A DNA stretch of 64,000 nucleotides from Methanosphaera sp. (GTDB lineage: Archaea; Methanobacteriota; Methanobacteria; Methanobacteriales; Methanobacteriaceae), in NCBI RefSeq assembly GCF_022768985.1, contig NZ_JALEKL010000001.1:1-64000 (forward strand), given 5' to 3'. Positions 37,716 to 47,814 of the stretch are shown in pieces (the stretch's first letter is position 1; each line of letters starts with the position of its first letter). The notes below the pieces were generated by a model. The model had not been told where the DNA came from and searched no databases. It worked only from the letters and a program-made list of their open reading frames with translations. The position numbers were made by a program, and so were the translations under genes.

Positions 37716-38861
37716 GTGTGTGTTAATATTCAAGACATATTTAAAGATATAAAACCATTAGGCTTTGGACTTATGAGACTACCAGTAGATGATGAAGATG
37801 ATCTTAAAACAATAAACATCGATAAATTCACAGAAATGATTGATACATTTATGGATCATGGTTTCAACTACTTTGATACAGCATACATCTACCATAAAGG
37901 ATGTAGTGAAAAGGTACTAAAGAAAACCTTAGTAGATCGATATCCTCGAAATTCATATAAGATAGCAGATAAAATGCCAATATTTGACCTTGAATGTGAA
38001 GAGGATATGCAAAGAATCTTTGATGAACAACTACAAAAAGTGGGAGTTGACTACTTTGACTACTACCTGCTTCATAACGTATCAACAAAACATATGAAGA
38101 AATTTACAGAAATTGACTCATTTAATTTCATAAAAGAGATGAAAAAACAGGGAAAGATAAAACATATTGGAATATCATCACATGACACACCAGAGTTTCT
38201 TGATAAAATACTAAAAGCTCATCCTGAAATTGAATTTATACAGCTTCAACTAAATTACTTAGACTGGCAAGATGCAAATATCCAGGCAAAAGCATGCTAT
38301 GATATTGCATGTAAGTATGATTTACCAGTAATTGTGATGGAACCACTTAAGGGAGGATCACTAGTAAACATACCACAAAAAGGAGTAGAACTTTTCAAAG
38401 AATATGATGCAGATAAATCAATTACATCATGGGCATTTGATTTTAATTATAGTCTTGATAATGTGGTCATGATGCTTAGTGGAATGAGAAACCTTGATGA
38501 AGTTAATGAAAATATGCATACAATTGATAACTTCACACCAATGAATACTGAAAAATATAAGATAATAGATAAAGTACGTGATATAATACTTAAAACTATT
38601 GAAATTCCATGTACAATGTGTGGCTATTGTCTAGATCATTGTCCTGTTGGCATTAATATAGCTAAGTATTTCAGCCTCTATAATACACAAAAGCTACTTA
38701 ATCATAAACATTCAATTGCAATGTATTATCGAAACTATATATCACAGCCTAATGTTAAACCATCTGAATGTATCAGATGCATGAAGTGTATAGACTATTG
38801 TCCTCAAAATATAGATATTCCATCATATCTCATAAAAGTTACAAATACATTTGAATCATAA
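37716..38861 (+). CDS. Aldo-keto reductase with C-terminal 4Fe-4S domain
   Basis: The first 285 residues are an aldo-keto reductase barrel with the catalytic set YFDTAYIYH, ADKMP and YLLHNVS. The C-terminal 90 residues carry two 4Fe-4S motifs, CTMCGYCLDHCPVGI and CIRCMKCIDYCPQNI, as in the ferredoxin-linked COG1453 group. The start is unusual: the GTG at 37716 overlaps the AGGAG ribosome-binding sequence, and no ATG stands at the correct place, so the true start is uncertain. At 381 residues it has the length of the family. Substrates are unknown. It follows the degenerate copy and faces a third copy. Confidence 0.88.
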   Translation: MCVNIQDIFKDIKPLGFGLMRLPVDDEDDLKTINIDKFTEMIDTFMDHGFNYFDTAYIYHKGCSEKVLKKTLVDRYPRNSYKIADKMPIFDLECEEDMQRIFDEQLQKVGVDYFDYYLLHNVSTKHMKKFTEIDSFNFIKEMKKQGKIKHIGISSHDTPEFLDKILKAHPEIEFIQLQLNYLDWQDANIQAKACYDIACKYDLPVIVMEPLKGGSLVNIPQKGVELFKEYDADKSITSWAFDFNYSLDNVVMMLSGMRNLDEVNENMHTIDNFTPMNTEKYKIIDKVRDIILKTIEIPCTMCGYCLDHCPVGINIAKYFSLYNTQKLLNHKHSIAMYYRNYISQPNVKPSECIRCMKCIDYCPQNIDIPSYLIKVTNTFES

Positions 38862-38927
38862 AAAAATAATAAAAAAAAAGAAAAATATTAGGGTGGTGAA
38901 TATAAGGATAGATTATTATATTATAAT

Positions 38928-40091
38928 CTATTCTTCTTTTGCTTCTTCTTCACTTCCAAATCCATAGAGTGGTATTTCAAATCTTTTTGCAACATCTTTA
39001 AGATAGCCTGGTATGTCAAGTTGTTGTGGACATACATCCATACATTTTCCACATCCAATACAATCTGATGCAATACCATTTCCTTCTATTTTTGCATAGT
39101 TTGTATATGCATTTCCTGTTGCTGTATATAAGTCAATATTTTGTATCATTTCATGGTTGTACATACTAAATAATTTTGGTATGTTAATATTTTTAACACA
39201 TGAACTTAAACAGTAGTTACATGCTGTACAATCAACTGTTATTTTACTGTTTATAATTTTTACAACTTCATCTATTATTTTATGTTCTTCATCTGTTAAT
39301 GGTTTTATGTCTTTGAATATTTCAATATTTTTTTTAAGTTGTTGTGTATTTCCTGCACCTGAAAGTACATATGATACTCCTTCAAGTTCTGCTACAAATC
39401 TTAAAGCCCATTTTATTGGATCTTCACCATTATGTTCTTTCATTAGTTTTTGAGCATCTTCTGGTACATCAACTAGAAATCCACCTTTTAGTGGTTCCAT
39501 AACTATAACTTCTTTGTCGTATTTACGTGCTACTTCATAGCATTTGCGTGCTTGTATGTTTTCATTTGATTCCCAGTCAAGGTAGTTGATTTGTAGTTGT
39601 ACAAATTCTATCTCTGGGTGATGTTTTAGAATATTTTCAATGTATTCTGCATTTGCATGTGTGGATATTCCCAATTTTTTAATTTTTCCTTCTTTTTTCA
39701 TTTTATTTACAAATCCAAAGGAATCTGCTTTAAGATACCCATCCTCTGATAGTCCACTTACATTGTGAAGCATGTAGTAGTCGAAGTAGTCTATATTTAA
39801 GCGTTCAAGTTGGTTGTTAAATAATCCTTCAAGTTCTTCTTCTTTAGGATTCATGTAGATTGGAAGTTTATCTGCAATTATTACATCCTCACGAGGATAT
39901 CTTTCAATTACTCCCTTTCTTAGTGCAACTTCACTCATTTCATCATGGTAGTAGTATGCTGTATCAAAATAATTAAGACCACTTTCCATGCATAGATCTA
40001 CCATCCTATTTACTTCTTTTTGATCTATACTTTTTACATCATCTTTATCTGTTAGTGGTAGTCTCATCATTCCTAATGCTAGTTTTGACAT
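38928..40091 (-). CDS. Aldo-keto reductase with C-terminal 4Fe-4S domain, second copy
   Basis: A paralogue of the previous protein, with YFDTAYYYHDEMS, ADKLPI and YMLHNVSG for the catalytic set. The C-terminal two-cluster domain shows CTACNYCLSSCVKNI and CIGCGKCMDVCPQQL. It is on the opposite strand, convergent with the previous gene. At 387 residues it is full length. An NADPH-free, ferredoxin-linked reduction is plausible for this group, but the substrate is unknown. Confidence 0.9.
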   Translation of the reverse strand: MSKLALGMMRLPLTDKDDVKSIDQKEVNRMVDLCMESGLNYFDTAYYYHDEMSEVALRKGVIERYPREDVIIADKLPIYMNPKEEELEGLFNNQLERLNIDYFDYYMLHNVSGLSEDGYLKADSFGFVNKMKKEGKIKKLGISTHANAEYIENILKHHPEIEFVQLQINYLDWESNENIQARKCYEVARKYDKEVIVMEPLKGGFLVDVPEDAQKLMKEHNGEDPIKWALRFVAELEGVSYVLSGAGNTQQLKKNIEIFKDIKPLTDEEHKIIDEVVKIINSKITVDCTACNYCLSSCVKNINIPKLFSMYNHEMIQNIDLYTATGNAYTNYAKIEGNGIASDCIGCGKCMDVCPQQLDIPGYLKDVAKRFEIPLYGFGSEEEAKEE

Positions 40092-40641
40092 AGTATCATC
40101 CTTTTTTAAATAATGTATATTAGTTTTTTAATTTTTTATTTTATTTTATTTTTTTTTATAAAATATTTTATAATTCATTTATTGTCTTTTTTTTGAAATT
40201 TTAGTAAAAATTAATATTCTCATTTTTTTTGGATCTAATCTTTCTAAAATTAATTTTTTTTATATAATTTATGGGGGCTTAAGCATCCATTAGTTGGGGG
40301 ATTAGTTTTGTTTTTTAGATCTGTTTTTAAAATAGGGTGATTATTATTTTTTATATATTAAACTTAATTTCTTTGGTGGTTAATTTTCAATATCTGGTGT
40401 GGATATTGCTTTGTTTTCATGTTATAGGAGGTTAATATTGTGTTAAAATATATTATTTTAATATTATTTAAAGCTACCTATTCAATTTTACAATACAATT
40501 AAGTAATATTTATTTTATTTTGTCTAATTTTTAGGTAATTAATTATAAATAGTATAAAATTATAAATAAAAATTAATCAATGTTTAAAAAATACATTGAT
40601 TAAATAAAATATTTTTAAAAAGAGGTGTTATAGGAAAGGTA
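40092..40641. other. Long intergenic region before the first adhesin
   Basis: About 550 bp without a convincing gene. The middle part (40270-40440) is unusually rich in G and T, with GGGGGCTTAAGC and GTTGGGGGATTAG. A strong AGGAGG at 40427-40432 precedes a 20-codon reading frame starting with GTG at 40440, which I do not call as a gene. The end near 40560-40630 has the adhesin promoter and a direct repeat of AATCAATG/ATTGATTAAAT type. Confidence 0.45.
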
Positions 40642-43600
40642 ATGAATAAAAAAATAATACTAACACTCATAATTTTAACAATTATAATATGCACCAATAC
40701 AAGCATAGCCCAGGAAAATACAACAACAACCACAATAGATGTTCAAACATACACACAACTTTCAAATGAAATAGACAACATTAAAAATTCAAACATAACA
40801 ACATATGAAATAAATCTCAAAAAAGATAACTACACAATAAATAATGATATAAGATGGATGCATGATGAAAATAAAAAACTACCAAATCTCATAATAAATG
40901 GACATGGATGTACAATAAATGGATCAGATACGAATGTATTTCTAAAAACAGGACGTAACACAAATCTAACACTAAATAATATGACAATATCAAATACATA
41001 TGATAACACCTATTCTGCCATTTATAACATGGGAAATTTAACACTCAACAATGTAATATTTCAAAACAACAAAATATCATCACTATCCATACTTGGTGGT
41101 GGTGCAATAAACAACAATGGAAATCTAGAAATAAACAATTCAACATTTATAAACAACACAGCAGTATATGGTGGAGCAATATTTAACTTAAAAACAGACT
41201 TTAACAATGCCCATATAACAATTAACAACTCAAATTTCATAAATAACACAGCAGAAAATGGAAGCTGTATCTATAGTAGTGATGCAAAACTTATAACAAT
41301 AAACAATACAAACTTCACATCAAATAATGCAATAGATTCAATGATCTATTCAAACTATAGGACACAACAAATAACAATAGAAAACTCAAATATAACAGAT
41401 AACACCAATACATTAGCACTAATAAATTCACAATCAAACATAGAAATAATAAATTCCACAATAAAATCAAATAAAAACACAAATGGAGCATTAATTAAAA
41501 CAACAAAAAGTAGTATAATAAATTCACAGATATGCCAAAATATTATCGACATACTACTTGATGCAAACTTTAATGATGTGGAAATAAAAAACTCCAATAT
41601 CTCAGAAAATAACATAAAAAATATAGCAATAAACAACATAAATTCCCAGATTTACATACAAAACAATACCTTCTATAGAAATATAGTTAAAAACCAGGCA
41701 CTAATATATGATACATCAAAAACTACCAATGTAGAAAATAACCTATTTAAAGATAATAAGGCATTAAACCTATTTTATGGGAATTGCTCTACATTTAATG
41801 TAGTAGTAGATAACACATATATTGGAAATAATCTTACAAATACAACAATAAAACTTGACATTAAAGATGAATATATGGCAGATGAAAATATTACAGCAAA
41901 CATAACAGTTATGACAAATCCAGTATATAACACAACAATTACAACAGGAACAATAAAGATAAGCTATAATGGAATTATAATAGACACAGCAACTATTACA
42001 AATTCAACATACCAGCTAAATAAAAACATAGATTATGTAGGAGTACTACCATTAACAATAGAATACTGTGATGATATAAACTTTAATTCATATAAGATAA
42101 ATAAAACAACTGCAATTATATCCCCATCATATCATATCAAAATAGTAGCAGATGATGAATTTAATCTTAAAGATGAAATAAAATATAGCATAATAGTTGA
42201 AAATCAAAACAATAAAACACTACATAACATAACAATATATGATGTCATAGCACAAAATCTAGATGTAATAGATACATCCCATAAATTAGATGAAAACTCC
42301 TGGATTATTGAAAAACTAACACCAGGTGAAAATAGAGCACTGATGATAAAAGCATATGCAAAAAATCCTACAGATGTCATGATAAAATTAAGCTGTGATA
42401 TGCGATTTGTTAAAAATACATCAACTACAACATGTAATATCAAATATAAAGCTCCAAATTACATCATTAAAGTAACACCAACACAATACAGATATGGAGA
42501 TAAAGTATGTGATTTTCAAATACAAAATACTGGTGGAGTTGGATATAACATAAATATTAGCCTAGATTTAGCATCAAAAGATAGAAAAACTAGAAAAACA
42601 TACACTTACAATCAAATTATTTCAAATGAAACAATAACAATTAAACCTGACATATGTATTGAAGATATTGGAAATATTACAACAACAATAAAAATAGAAG
42701 ATGAACAATTAAATAACAATACAATTATTCTAACACACAATATAGAAAAGCCATACATAGTATTTGATGATATTTATTCAAATGCAGGTGGTAATGTTAA
42801 TATCACAGCAAGAGTTGAAAACATAAATGCAGGTAATATTAAAGTAAAATCAGTCTTTAAATTAAATTCAAAAACAATACCAGGAGTAATAAGATACACA
42901 ACAGATGGTAATGTTATAGTTTTAAATTATAATATTTCAACTTCTATAAAAAATCAGGAAAATAGGCTTGATGTGGTATGTGATATAAAAGATTATGATG
43001 TTTTGAGAAATTCATCAAAACTCTATATTGTAAAGTTAAAAACTAAATTGCATCTTCAAGAAAATATTAAAATTACACCAGGTGTTAAAACAAAATTTAA
43101 GATATACTTGGTTGATGAAAATAATAATCCTGTAATTAAGGGTAGGGTTGTATTAAAGATCAATAAAAAAACACTTACAAATTCAGATGGTAAAAAGATA
43201 TATGTTAATATTACAGGTGGTATTGGTGAATTTACATATATGATACCATATGATTTTGTAAATAGTGAATATAGATTTGATGTTATATATGGTGAAAATA
43301 ACATGTATAATGGTTGTAGTGCTAATACAAAATTAAAGATTATAAAACAGGATATTATTGTTGAAATTTTAAACTCTACCTATATGGTTGGTGATAAATT
43401 TATGGTTTTTATAGATATAAAGGCAAATAATACAAAACTACCAATATATGGTGGAAATTATGCACTTAAGATTAATTCAAAAACATTACTTGATAAGGTT
43501 CATCTTACTAATTCATCAATAAGTGTTTGTTTTGATAATCTTAATTTCAGTAGCATTAATAGTATTACATTTTGCTATTCTGGAAATTCTGCATATAATT

Positions 43601-43686
43601 CAAAGAAGGTAGTTGAAAATTTAAATTTATTAACTGATAGTAGAAATTTAATTATTAATGATGAAGAATTTACTAAAATTCACTAA
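40642..43686 (+). CDS. Adhesin-like surface protein with beta-helix repeats
   Basis: A secreted, Asn/Thr-rich protein of 1,014 residues. A signal peptide covers residues 1-25 (cleavage near SIAQE). Residues about 90-390 are a right-handed beta-helix built from polymorphic-membrane-protein-type repeats (LTLNNVIFQNN, LEINNSTFINNTAVYGGAIF, ITINNSNFINNTAENG). About residues 500-590 look like a DUF11-type domain (YHIKIVADDEFNLKDEIKYS...), and the rest has Ig-like units, such as VLKINKKTLTNSDGKK. No C-terminal membrane anchor or pseudomurein-binding repeat is visible. Such proteins are abundant in gut Methanosphaera and Methanobrevibacter. The ligand is unknown. Confidence 0.85.
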   Translation: MNKKIILTLIILTIIICTNTSIAQENTTTTTIDVQTYTQLSNEIDNIKNSNITTYEINLKKDNYTINNDIRWMHDENKKLPNLIINGHGCTINGSDTNVFLKTGRNTNLTLNNMTISNTYDNTYSAIYNMGNLTLNNVIFQNNKISSLSILGGGAINNNGNLEINNSTFINNTAVYGGAIFNLKTDFNNAHITINNSNFINNTAENGSCIYSSDAKLITINNTNFTSNNAIDSMIYSNYRTQQITIENSNITDNTNTLALINSQSNIEIINSTIKSNKNTNGALIKTTKSSIINSQICQNIIDILLDANFNDVEIKNSNISENNIKNIAINNINSQIYIQNNTFYRNIVKNQALIYDTSKTTNVENNLFKDNKALNLFYGNCSTFNVVVDNTYIGNNLTNTTIKLDIKDEYMADENITANITVMTNPVYNTTITTGTIKISYNGIIIDTATITNSTYQLNKNIDYVGVLPLTIEYCDDINFNSYKINKTTAIISPSYHIKIVADDEFNLKDEIKYSIIVENQNNKTLHNITIYDVIAQNLDVIDTSHKLDENSWIIEKLTPGENRALMIKAYAKNPTDVMIKLSCDMRFVKNTSTTTCNIKYKAPNYIIKVTPTQYRYGDKVCDFQIQNTGGVGYNINISLDLASKDRKTRKTYTYNQIISNETITIKPDICIEDIGNITTTIKIEDEQLNNNTIILTHNIEKPYIVFDDIYSNAGGNVNITARVENINAGNIKVKSVFKLNSKTIPGVIRYTTDGNVIVLNYNISTSIKNQENRLDVVCDIKDYDVLRNSSKLYIVKLKTKLHLQENIKITPGVKTKFKIYLVDENNNPVIKGRVVLKINKKTLTNSDGKKIYVNITGGIGEFTYMIPYDFVNSEYRFDVIYGENNMYNGCSANTKLKIIKQDIIVEILNSTYMVGDKFMVFIDIKANNTKLPIYGGNYALKINSKTLLDKVHLTNSSISVCFDNLNFSSINSITFCYSGNSAYNSKKVVENLNLLTDSRNLIINDEEFTKIH

Positions 43687-43998
43687 AGGGAGGGAAATCC
43701 TTGGAGAATATAATTTAACAATAGAGTTGTTATTTTATATTTTAGAGTTTATATTACAATGAATTATTTATTTTAGGAGGGTTTTCTTTTAAATTAAATC
43801 CTCCCACTTAAACTCCTAAATCATATAGTGTTTTATCTATATGTTGTGGTTAATTTTTATGTATTTTTACTTATTTCAATTTTATTTTATAATTTTAAAG
43901 TAAAATTTATTAAAAATAAAATTATTCAAGTTAACTATAAATAAAATCAAGTATAAATTATTTTCTAAGTTTTAGTAAATTATTTTAGAGATGATATA
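43687..43998. other. Intergenic region after the adhesin with a hairpin
   Basis: The 312-bp gap holds no gene. A 9-bp stem GGAGGGTTT (43776-43784) and AAATCCTCC (43796-43804), with one G-T wobble, lies in it and may act as a terminator or RNA structure. The remainder is AT-rich and contains the promoter of the next gene. Confidence 0.5.
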
Positions 43999-44337
43999 AT
44001 GATTATAGTAAATGCAACACTAATACCAAAAGAAGACAAAAAAGATGAAATCATCAATATGGCAGACGACATAATAACAGAAAGTCGAACACACAAAGGA
44101 AACATAGCATATAACATGGTTGAAGATGTAGAAAATCAACAACTTAAAATCCTAGAAAAATGGGAAACAAAAGAAGCACTAGAAAACCACATGCAAACAG
44201 ATGTATTTCAAGACTTTGGAAGTAACACAAAAGACCTACTTCAAAAAGAACCAAAAGTAGGAATATACTTCGCAGAACTTCTAAATGATAAATCAGGCAA
44301 AGAAAAAACAGAAATAAAACTCATCCATTATGACTAA
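43999..44337 (+). CDS. Antibiotic biosynthesis monooxygenase (ABM) domain protein
   Basis: A single small alpha/beta domain of the ABM superfamily is shown by MIIVNATLIPKEDKKDEII at the start, SRTHKGNIAYNMVED, and ILEKWETKEALENHMQT, which is the characteristic second half of the fold. Members are putative quinol monooxygenases or heme-binding proteins, so the reaction is unknown. It is 112 residues, and the ATG has a GAGATGATATA leader. It is convergent with the mscS gene. Confidence 0.85.
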   Translation: MIIVNATLIPKEDKKDEIINMADDIITESRTHKGNIAYNMVEDVENQQLKILEKWETKEALENHMQTDVFQDFGSNTKDLLQKEPKVGIYFAELLNDKSGKEKTEIKLIHYD

Positions 44338-44407
44338 AATAAATAATTAACTTAAAAATAAAACTTTCTCTCCGCAAAAAAATAAACTTAAAAATATATA
44401 AAAAGAG

Positions 44408-44450
44408 GGGTGTTAAAGTAAAAAAAAGAAAACTCCAAGCTTTAACACCC
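44408..44450. terminator. Perfect 11-bp inverted repeat between convergent genes
   Basis: GGGTGTTAAAG (44408-44418) and CTTTAACACCC (44440-44450) are perfect complements around a 21-base loop, between the convergent ABM and mscS genes. It may be a bidirectional terminator or a hairpin RNA. Confidence 0.5.
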
Positions 44451-44494
44451 TTAATATCTCCTTTCCAATATGAAAAAAATTAGACTCATTTTTT

Positions 44495-45313
44495 TTAGTA
44501 ATCATCATTATCCTGACTATGGTCAACTTTAAGATAAATCTCACCAAGAAGCTCAGATACAATAGTTTTTCGCATGTCAACATCACTAATTGGAAGAACA
44601 GCTGTAATGTCGACCTTTTCATTATCAAAACTTCGAACATACAACTTATAATCAAAATCTTTTAAGACATTATCATTTGATTCAATAACTTCTCTTATAA
44701 TTTTAAGATTATCATTAAGATGATCATTTTTAGATAATGAAAACTTCATACGCTGCATAAAACAACCATTTGCTGTATGGTTAATATATGCTTTTTGTGA
44801 AAATATAATATTTGGAATAATAACAACTTCATTTTTAGATAAAAGCTCAACAGACTTAAATCCAATCTTCTGGACTGTTCCTTTATATTTATCAACTTCA
44901 ATTACATCTCCAACTTTAAATCTTTTCTCGGCAATAATACTAAAACCAGCAATAAGATTTGATAAAATATCACGTGTAATAAGTGATCCACCAACAGTTA
45001 AAAATCCAAGACTTACAAATAAAGTTGTAATATTAATACCAAACACATCAAGAACAGATAATACAATAACAACAATAGTTATAATACGAAGAATTTTAAC
45101 AATAGATGAAATATTCTCATCACTAAATAAGTCAACCTTCTTATGAAAATCAACAATAAAATGCTTAATAACTTCACATAAAATAATGGGAATAATAACA
45201 ACAATTAAAACCTTAATTATAATATCAATATTTATCATATCAAATATAAGTTCAAGATTATTAAAATCAATATTTAAAAGACCCTCTAAAGTCAAAAAAT
45301 AATCACCTACCAT
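44495..45313 (-). CDS. Small-conductance mechanosensitive channel MscS family
   Basis: A membrane channel that opens under osmotic stress. Three hydrophobic spans are followed by the pore-lining helix and beta domain: FGINITTLFVSLGFLTVGG (pore helix), NLIAGFSIIAEKRFKVGDVIEVDKYKGTVQKIGFKSVEL, and IIPNIIFSQKAYINHT. The C-terminal cytoplasmic cage domain follows. At 272 residues it is the short MscS type. Confidence 0.9.
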   Translation of the reverse strand: MVGDYFLTLEGLLNIDFNNLELIFDMINIDIIIKVLIVVIIPIILCEVIKHFIVDFHKKVDLFSDENISSIVKILRIITIVVIVLSVLDVFGINITTLFVSLGFLTVGGSLITRDILSNLIAGFSIIAEKRFKVGDVIEVDKYKGTVQKIGFKSVELLSKNEVVIIPNIIFSQKAYINHTANGCFMQRMKFSLSKNDHLNDNLKIIREVIESNDNVLKDFDYKLYVRSFDNEKVDITAVLPISDVDMRKTIVSELLGEIYLKVDHSQDNDDY

Positions 45314-45442
45314 AAAAGTTCACTTTCTTATTACTTATTATGTAGAATGATTTTAAATTAATTTATGTATCCTCCAAAAAAATAGTAGTTTTTATAATAA
45401 ATTTCATAAAGAGGAGGAGATGTAAAGGGTGGTTATTTTTTT

Positions 45443-46819
45443 TTAGTTTTCATCTACTTTTGCATGTTTAAATCCACTGAGTGATAGTACTACTGCAATT
45501 ATACATAGTATTGTTGATATGATCATTGTAACTTGTGAACTTTCAATTAGTAGTGGATAGTTTGCAGGAACTATTGGAACATTTCCCATAATAAATGCAA
45601 ATATTAAAGATAGTAGTCCAAGACTAAATGATTGTCCTACAGTTCGTACAGTTGAAAGTGATGCTGATGCTGTTGCTGCATATTTTTTATCAACACTACT
45701 CATTATTACATTATTATTTGGTGAGGAGAAGAGTCCAAATCCTACTCCTTGAAGTATCATTGCAACTATAATTGCATAAAATGGTACAGTGTCTATGAAG
45801 ATAAATATAAACATTGCAATAGTTACAAGTACCATTCCAATTGCTGCAATAATTTGAGGTATTACTTTATCAGATATACGTCCTGATATTGGTGAAACTA
45901 TTGCCATAAGAAGTGGTGTAATTATAAGAATTATACCTGTTGTTTGACTATCAAGTCCTTGTATGTATTGGAAGTGATAGTTTAGAATGTATATTACAAC
46001 AAATGTTGCAAAATAACTAATAAGTGATGCTATATTTGATGCTGTGTATGTTTTATTTTTAAATAGTCTTATTTCATATATAGGATGAGTGTAGTTTAGT
46101 TCATATTTTGCAAATACTACAAACATCAATAAGCTTATTATTACAAGTATAACTCCAAGTGTTTCATTAAGTATTGTAAATCCATACATTAACACTATCA
46201 TTGCTGCAATAAAAAGTAATGATCCTTTTATGTCAAGTGATGCATGTGGATCTGTAATCCATTCTTTTTTAACTGCATAAAGTAGGTAGTATGCAATTAT
46301 TGCAAGTGGTATTGTTATGTAGAATATTATTCTCCATGTCATGTTATGTACAATAATTCCACTTACTGTTGGTGCAAGGCTAAGTCCAATGTATACACCT
46401 GTTACATTAAGTCCTATTGCCTGTCCACGTTTTTGTGGTGGTATTTGCTGGGTAATTATTGACATTACATTTACAAATAGTACTGCTGATCCTATTGCCT
46501 GTATTATTCTTGATGCAAATAGGAATTCTATGTTCATTGCAATACCAGATAGTACTGCTCCTATTATATATATTATTATTCCGATTCTTAGTGTCCTGTT
46601 AAGTCCATATTTTGAGGCTACCCTTCCAAGTGGTACACCTACTGCTGCAATAATTAGTAAGTAAATATTAACAATCCAGTTTTGAAGTATGTTACTTAGA
46701 TGAAATTCACTTCCAATCATTGGTAGTGCAACTGATATTGCATTTGATGTAAATGCCACTGTGAAAGAGGATAATATAGCCATGATTATGACGTATTTAT
46801 TTATTTTATTTTCATCCAT
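45443..46819 (-). CDS. MFS drug-efflux-type transporter (DHA2 family)
   Basis: A polytopic transporter with about 14 predicted spans in 458 residues. The typical motifs LGRVASKYGLNR (motif A between spans 2 and 3) and GLNVTGVYIGLSLAPTVSGIIVH (motif C, which marks antiporters) are seen. AFTSNAISVALPMIGSEF opens the protein, as in EmrB/QacA. Drug or metabolite efflux is likely, but the substrate is unknown. It is a single gene divergent from the next one. Confidence 0.9.
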   Translation of the reverse strand: MDENKINKYVIIMAILSSFTVAFTSNAISVALPMIGSEFHLSNILQNWIVNIYLLIIAAVGVPLGRVASKYGLNRTLRIGIIIYIIGAVLSGIAMNIEFLFASRIIQAIGSAVLFVNVMSIITQQIPPQKRGQAIGLNVTGVYIGLSLAPTVSGIIVHNMTWRIIFYITIPLAIIAYYLLYAVKKEWITDPHASLDIKGSLLFIAAMIVLMYGFTILNETLGVILVIISLLMFVVFAKYELNYTHPIYEIRLFKNKTYTASNIASLISYFATFVVIYILNYHFQYIQGLDSQTTGIILIITPLLMAIVSPISGRISDKVIPQIIAAIGMVLVTIAMFIFIFIDTVPFYAIIVAMILQGVGFGLFSSPNNNVIMSSVDKKYAATASASLSTVRTVGQSFSLGLLSLIFAFIMGNVPIVPANYPLLIESSQVTMIISTILCIIAVVLSLSGFKHAKVDEN

Positions 46820-47005
46820 TATTTCATTTCCATTATTATTATTTTCTATCTAAAATCTTAATCCATTCACATATGGACTTATAATATGATATTTATAATT
46901 TTTAATTAAAAAAAGTTGTATATTGATATAATTGATATAAATAATATAAAAATTAAAAAATAAAACTATAATATAATTAAATGTAATTAAAAAGGAAACT
47001 TAACT

Positions 47006-47506
47006 ATGATAAGTAAGGATAATACAAAAAAATATGCAAGTAGTGTTTTAATTTCAACAATTGAAGAATTATTTGATTATAAGGAAAATACAATTGATGC
47101 ATTTTTTGATGACTTTGTTGAAACATATAAAAAAGATAAGAAACTTAAAAAAGATTATAAAGATAATGAAGTTGTAGATGAATACTTAATTACAGAGCTT
47201 GAAAAAAGTTTTACACAAAATGATATTGGTCGAGTTCTACAAAAACAGATGGTTGAAGCAAACAATGAGGCAATTGAGGATTTAGCAGGTGTTGTTGATG
47301 AAAAACTTATGCCTGTTCGTGCAGCTTTAATTACAGCTTTAGGTTCACAGCAAAACTATGATGTATTTAAAAAGTATGTTACAGAAAATATTGTAATGAC
47401 CAATCTTAACTTATCTACAGCTACAATTAAGGCATTAAAAACTATGAATATTTCTGGTATGAAAGCAGCAGAAATTATGCAACTCATATCACAGGTAGAC
47501 TACTAG
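47006..47506 (+). CDS. Hypothetical helical protein, 166 residues
   Basis: I recognise no family. The protein is soluble and all helical, with charged segments (KKDKKLKKDYKDNEVVDEYL) and a C-terminal helix pair (NLSTATIKALKTMNISGMKAAEIMQLI). No catalytic motif. It is preceded by AAAGGAAACTTAACT and ends 300 bp before the convergent aquaporin gene. Confidence 0.7.
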   Translation: MISKDNTKKYASSVLISTIEELFDYKENTIDAFFDDFVETYKKDKKLKKDYKDNEVVDEYLITELEKSFTQNDIGRVLQKQMVEANNEAIEDLAGVVDEKLMPVRAALITALGSQQNYDVFKKYVTENIVMTNLNLSTATIKALKTMNISGMKAAEIMQLISQVDY

Positions 47507-47814
47507 ATTTATGTGAAATTTAAATAATATCCCCACCCTAATTTTTACTTTTTTTTGATGATTTTAGAATAATATTTTTATATAAAAAAAAAGAATTTAT
47601 TTTATGAAAAAAGAGGAGTGTATGCTATTTTTTTGAAAAAATTTTATTGTTAAAAATTAGAATTAAGAATTATAATTTAAAAAAAAGTAGTTAAAAGTAA
47701 AAAAGAAGAGTTTAAAAAAAGGGGTTTAATTTAGAAGATATTGTTGTAAATATCTTAATTATTTATTTATCCCAAATATTTATTTTTAAATGTTAGTTCT
47801 TCTTTTTTTTGCGT
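47507..47814. other. Intergenic region with terminator-like hairpin
   Basis: No gene is visible in these 308 bp between convergent genes. After the stop at 47506 there is CCCCACCC then a T-rich run. AAGATATT (47735-47742) and AATATCTT (47749-47756) form a perfect 8-bp stem, possibly the terminator of the minus-strand aquaporin gene. Confidence 0.5.

Noticed and set aside
40440-40502. A 20-codon frame with a strong AGGAGG before a GTG start, upstream of the first adhesin
   Set aside because: The peptide has no clear span or motif and lies in an AT-rich region where such frames occur by chance. It may be a leader peptide but there is no support beyond the ribosome-binding sequence.
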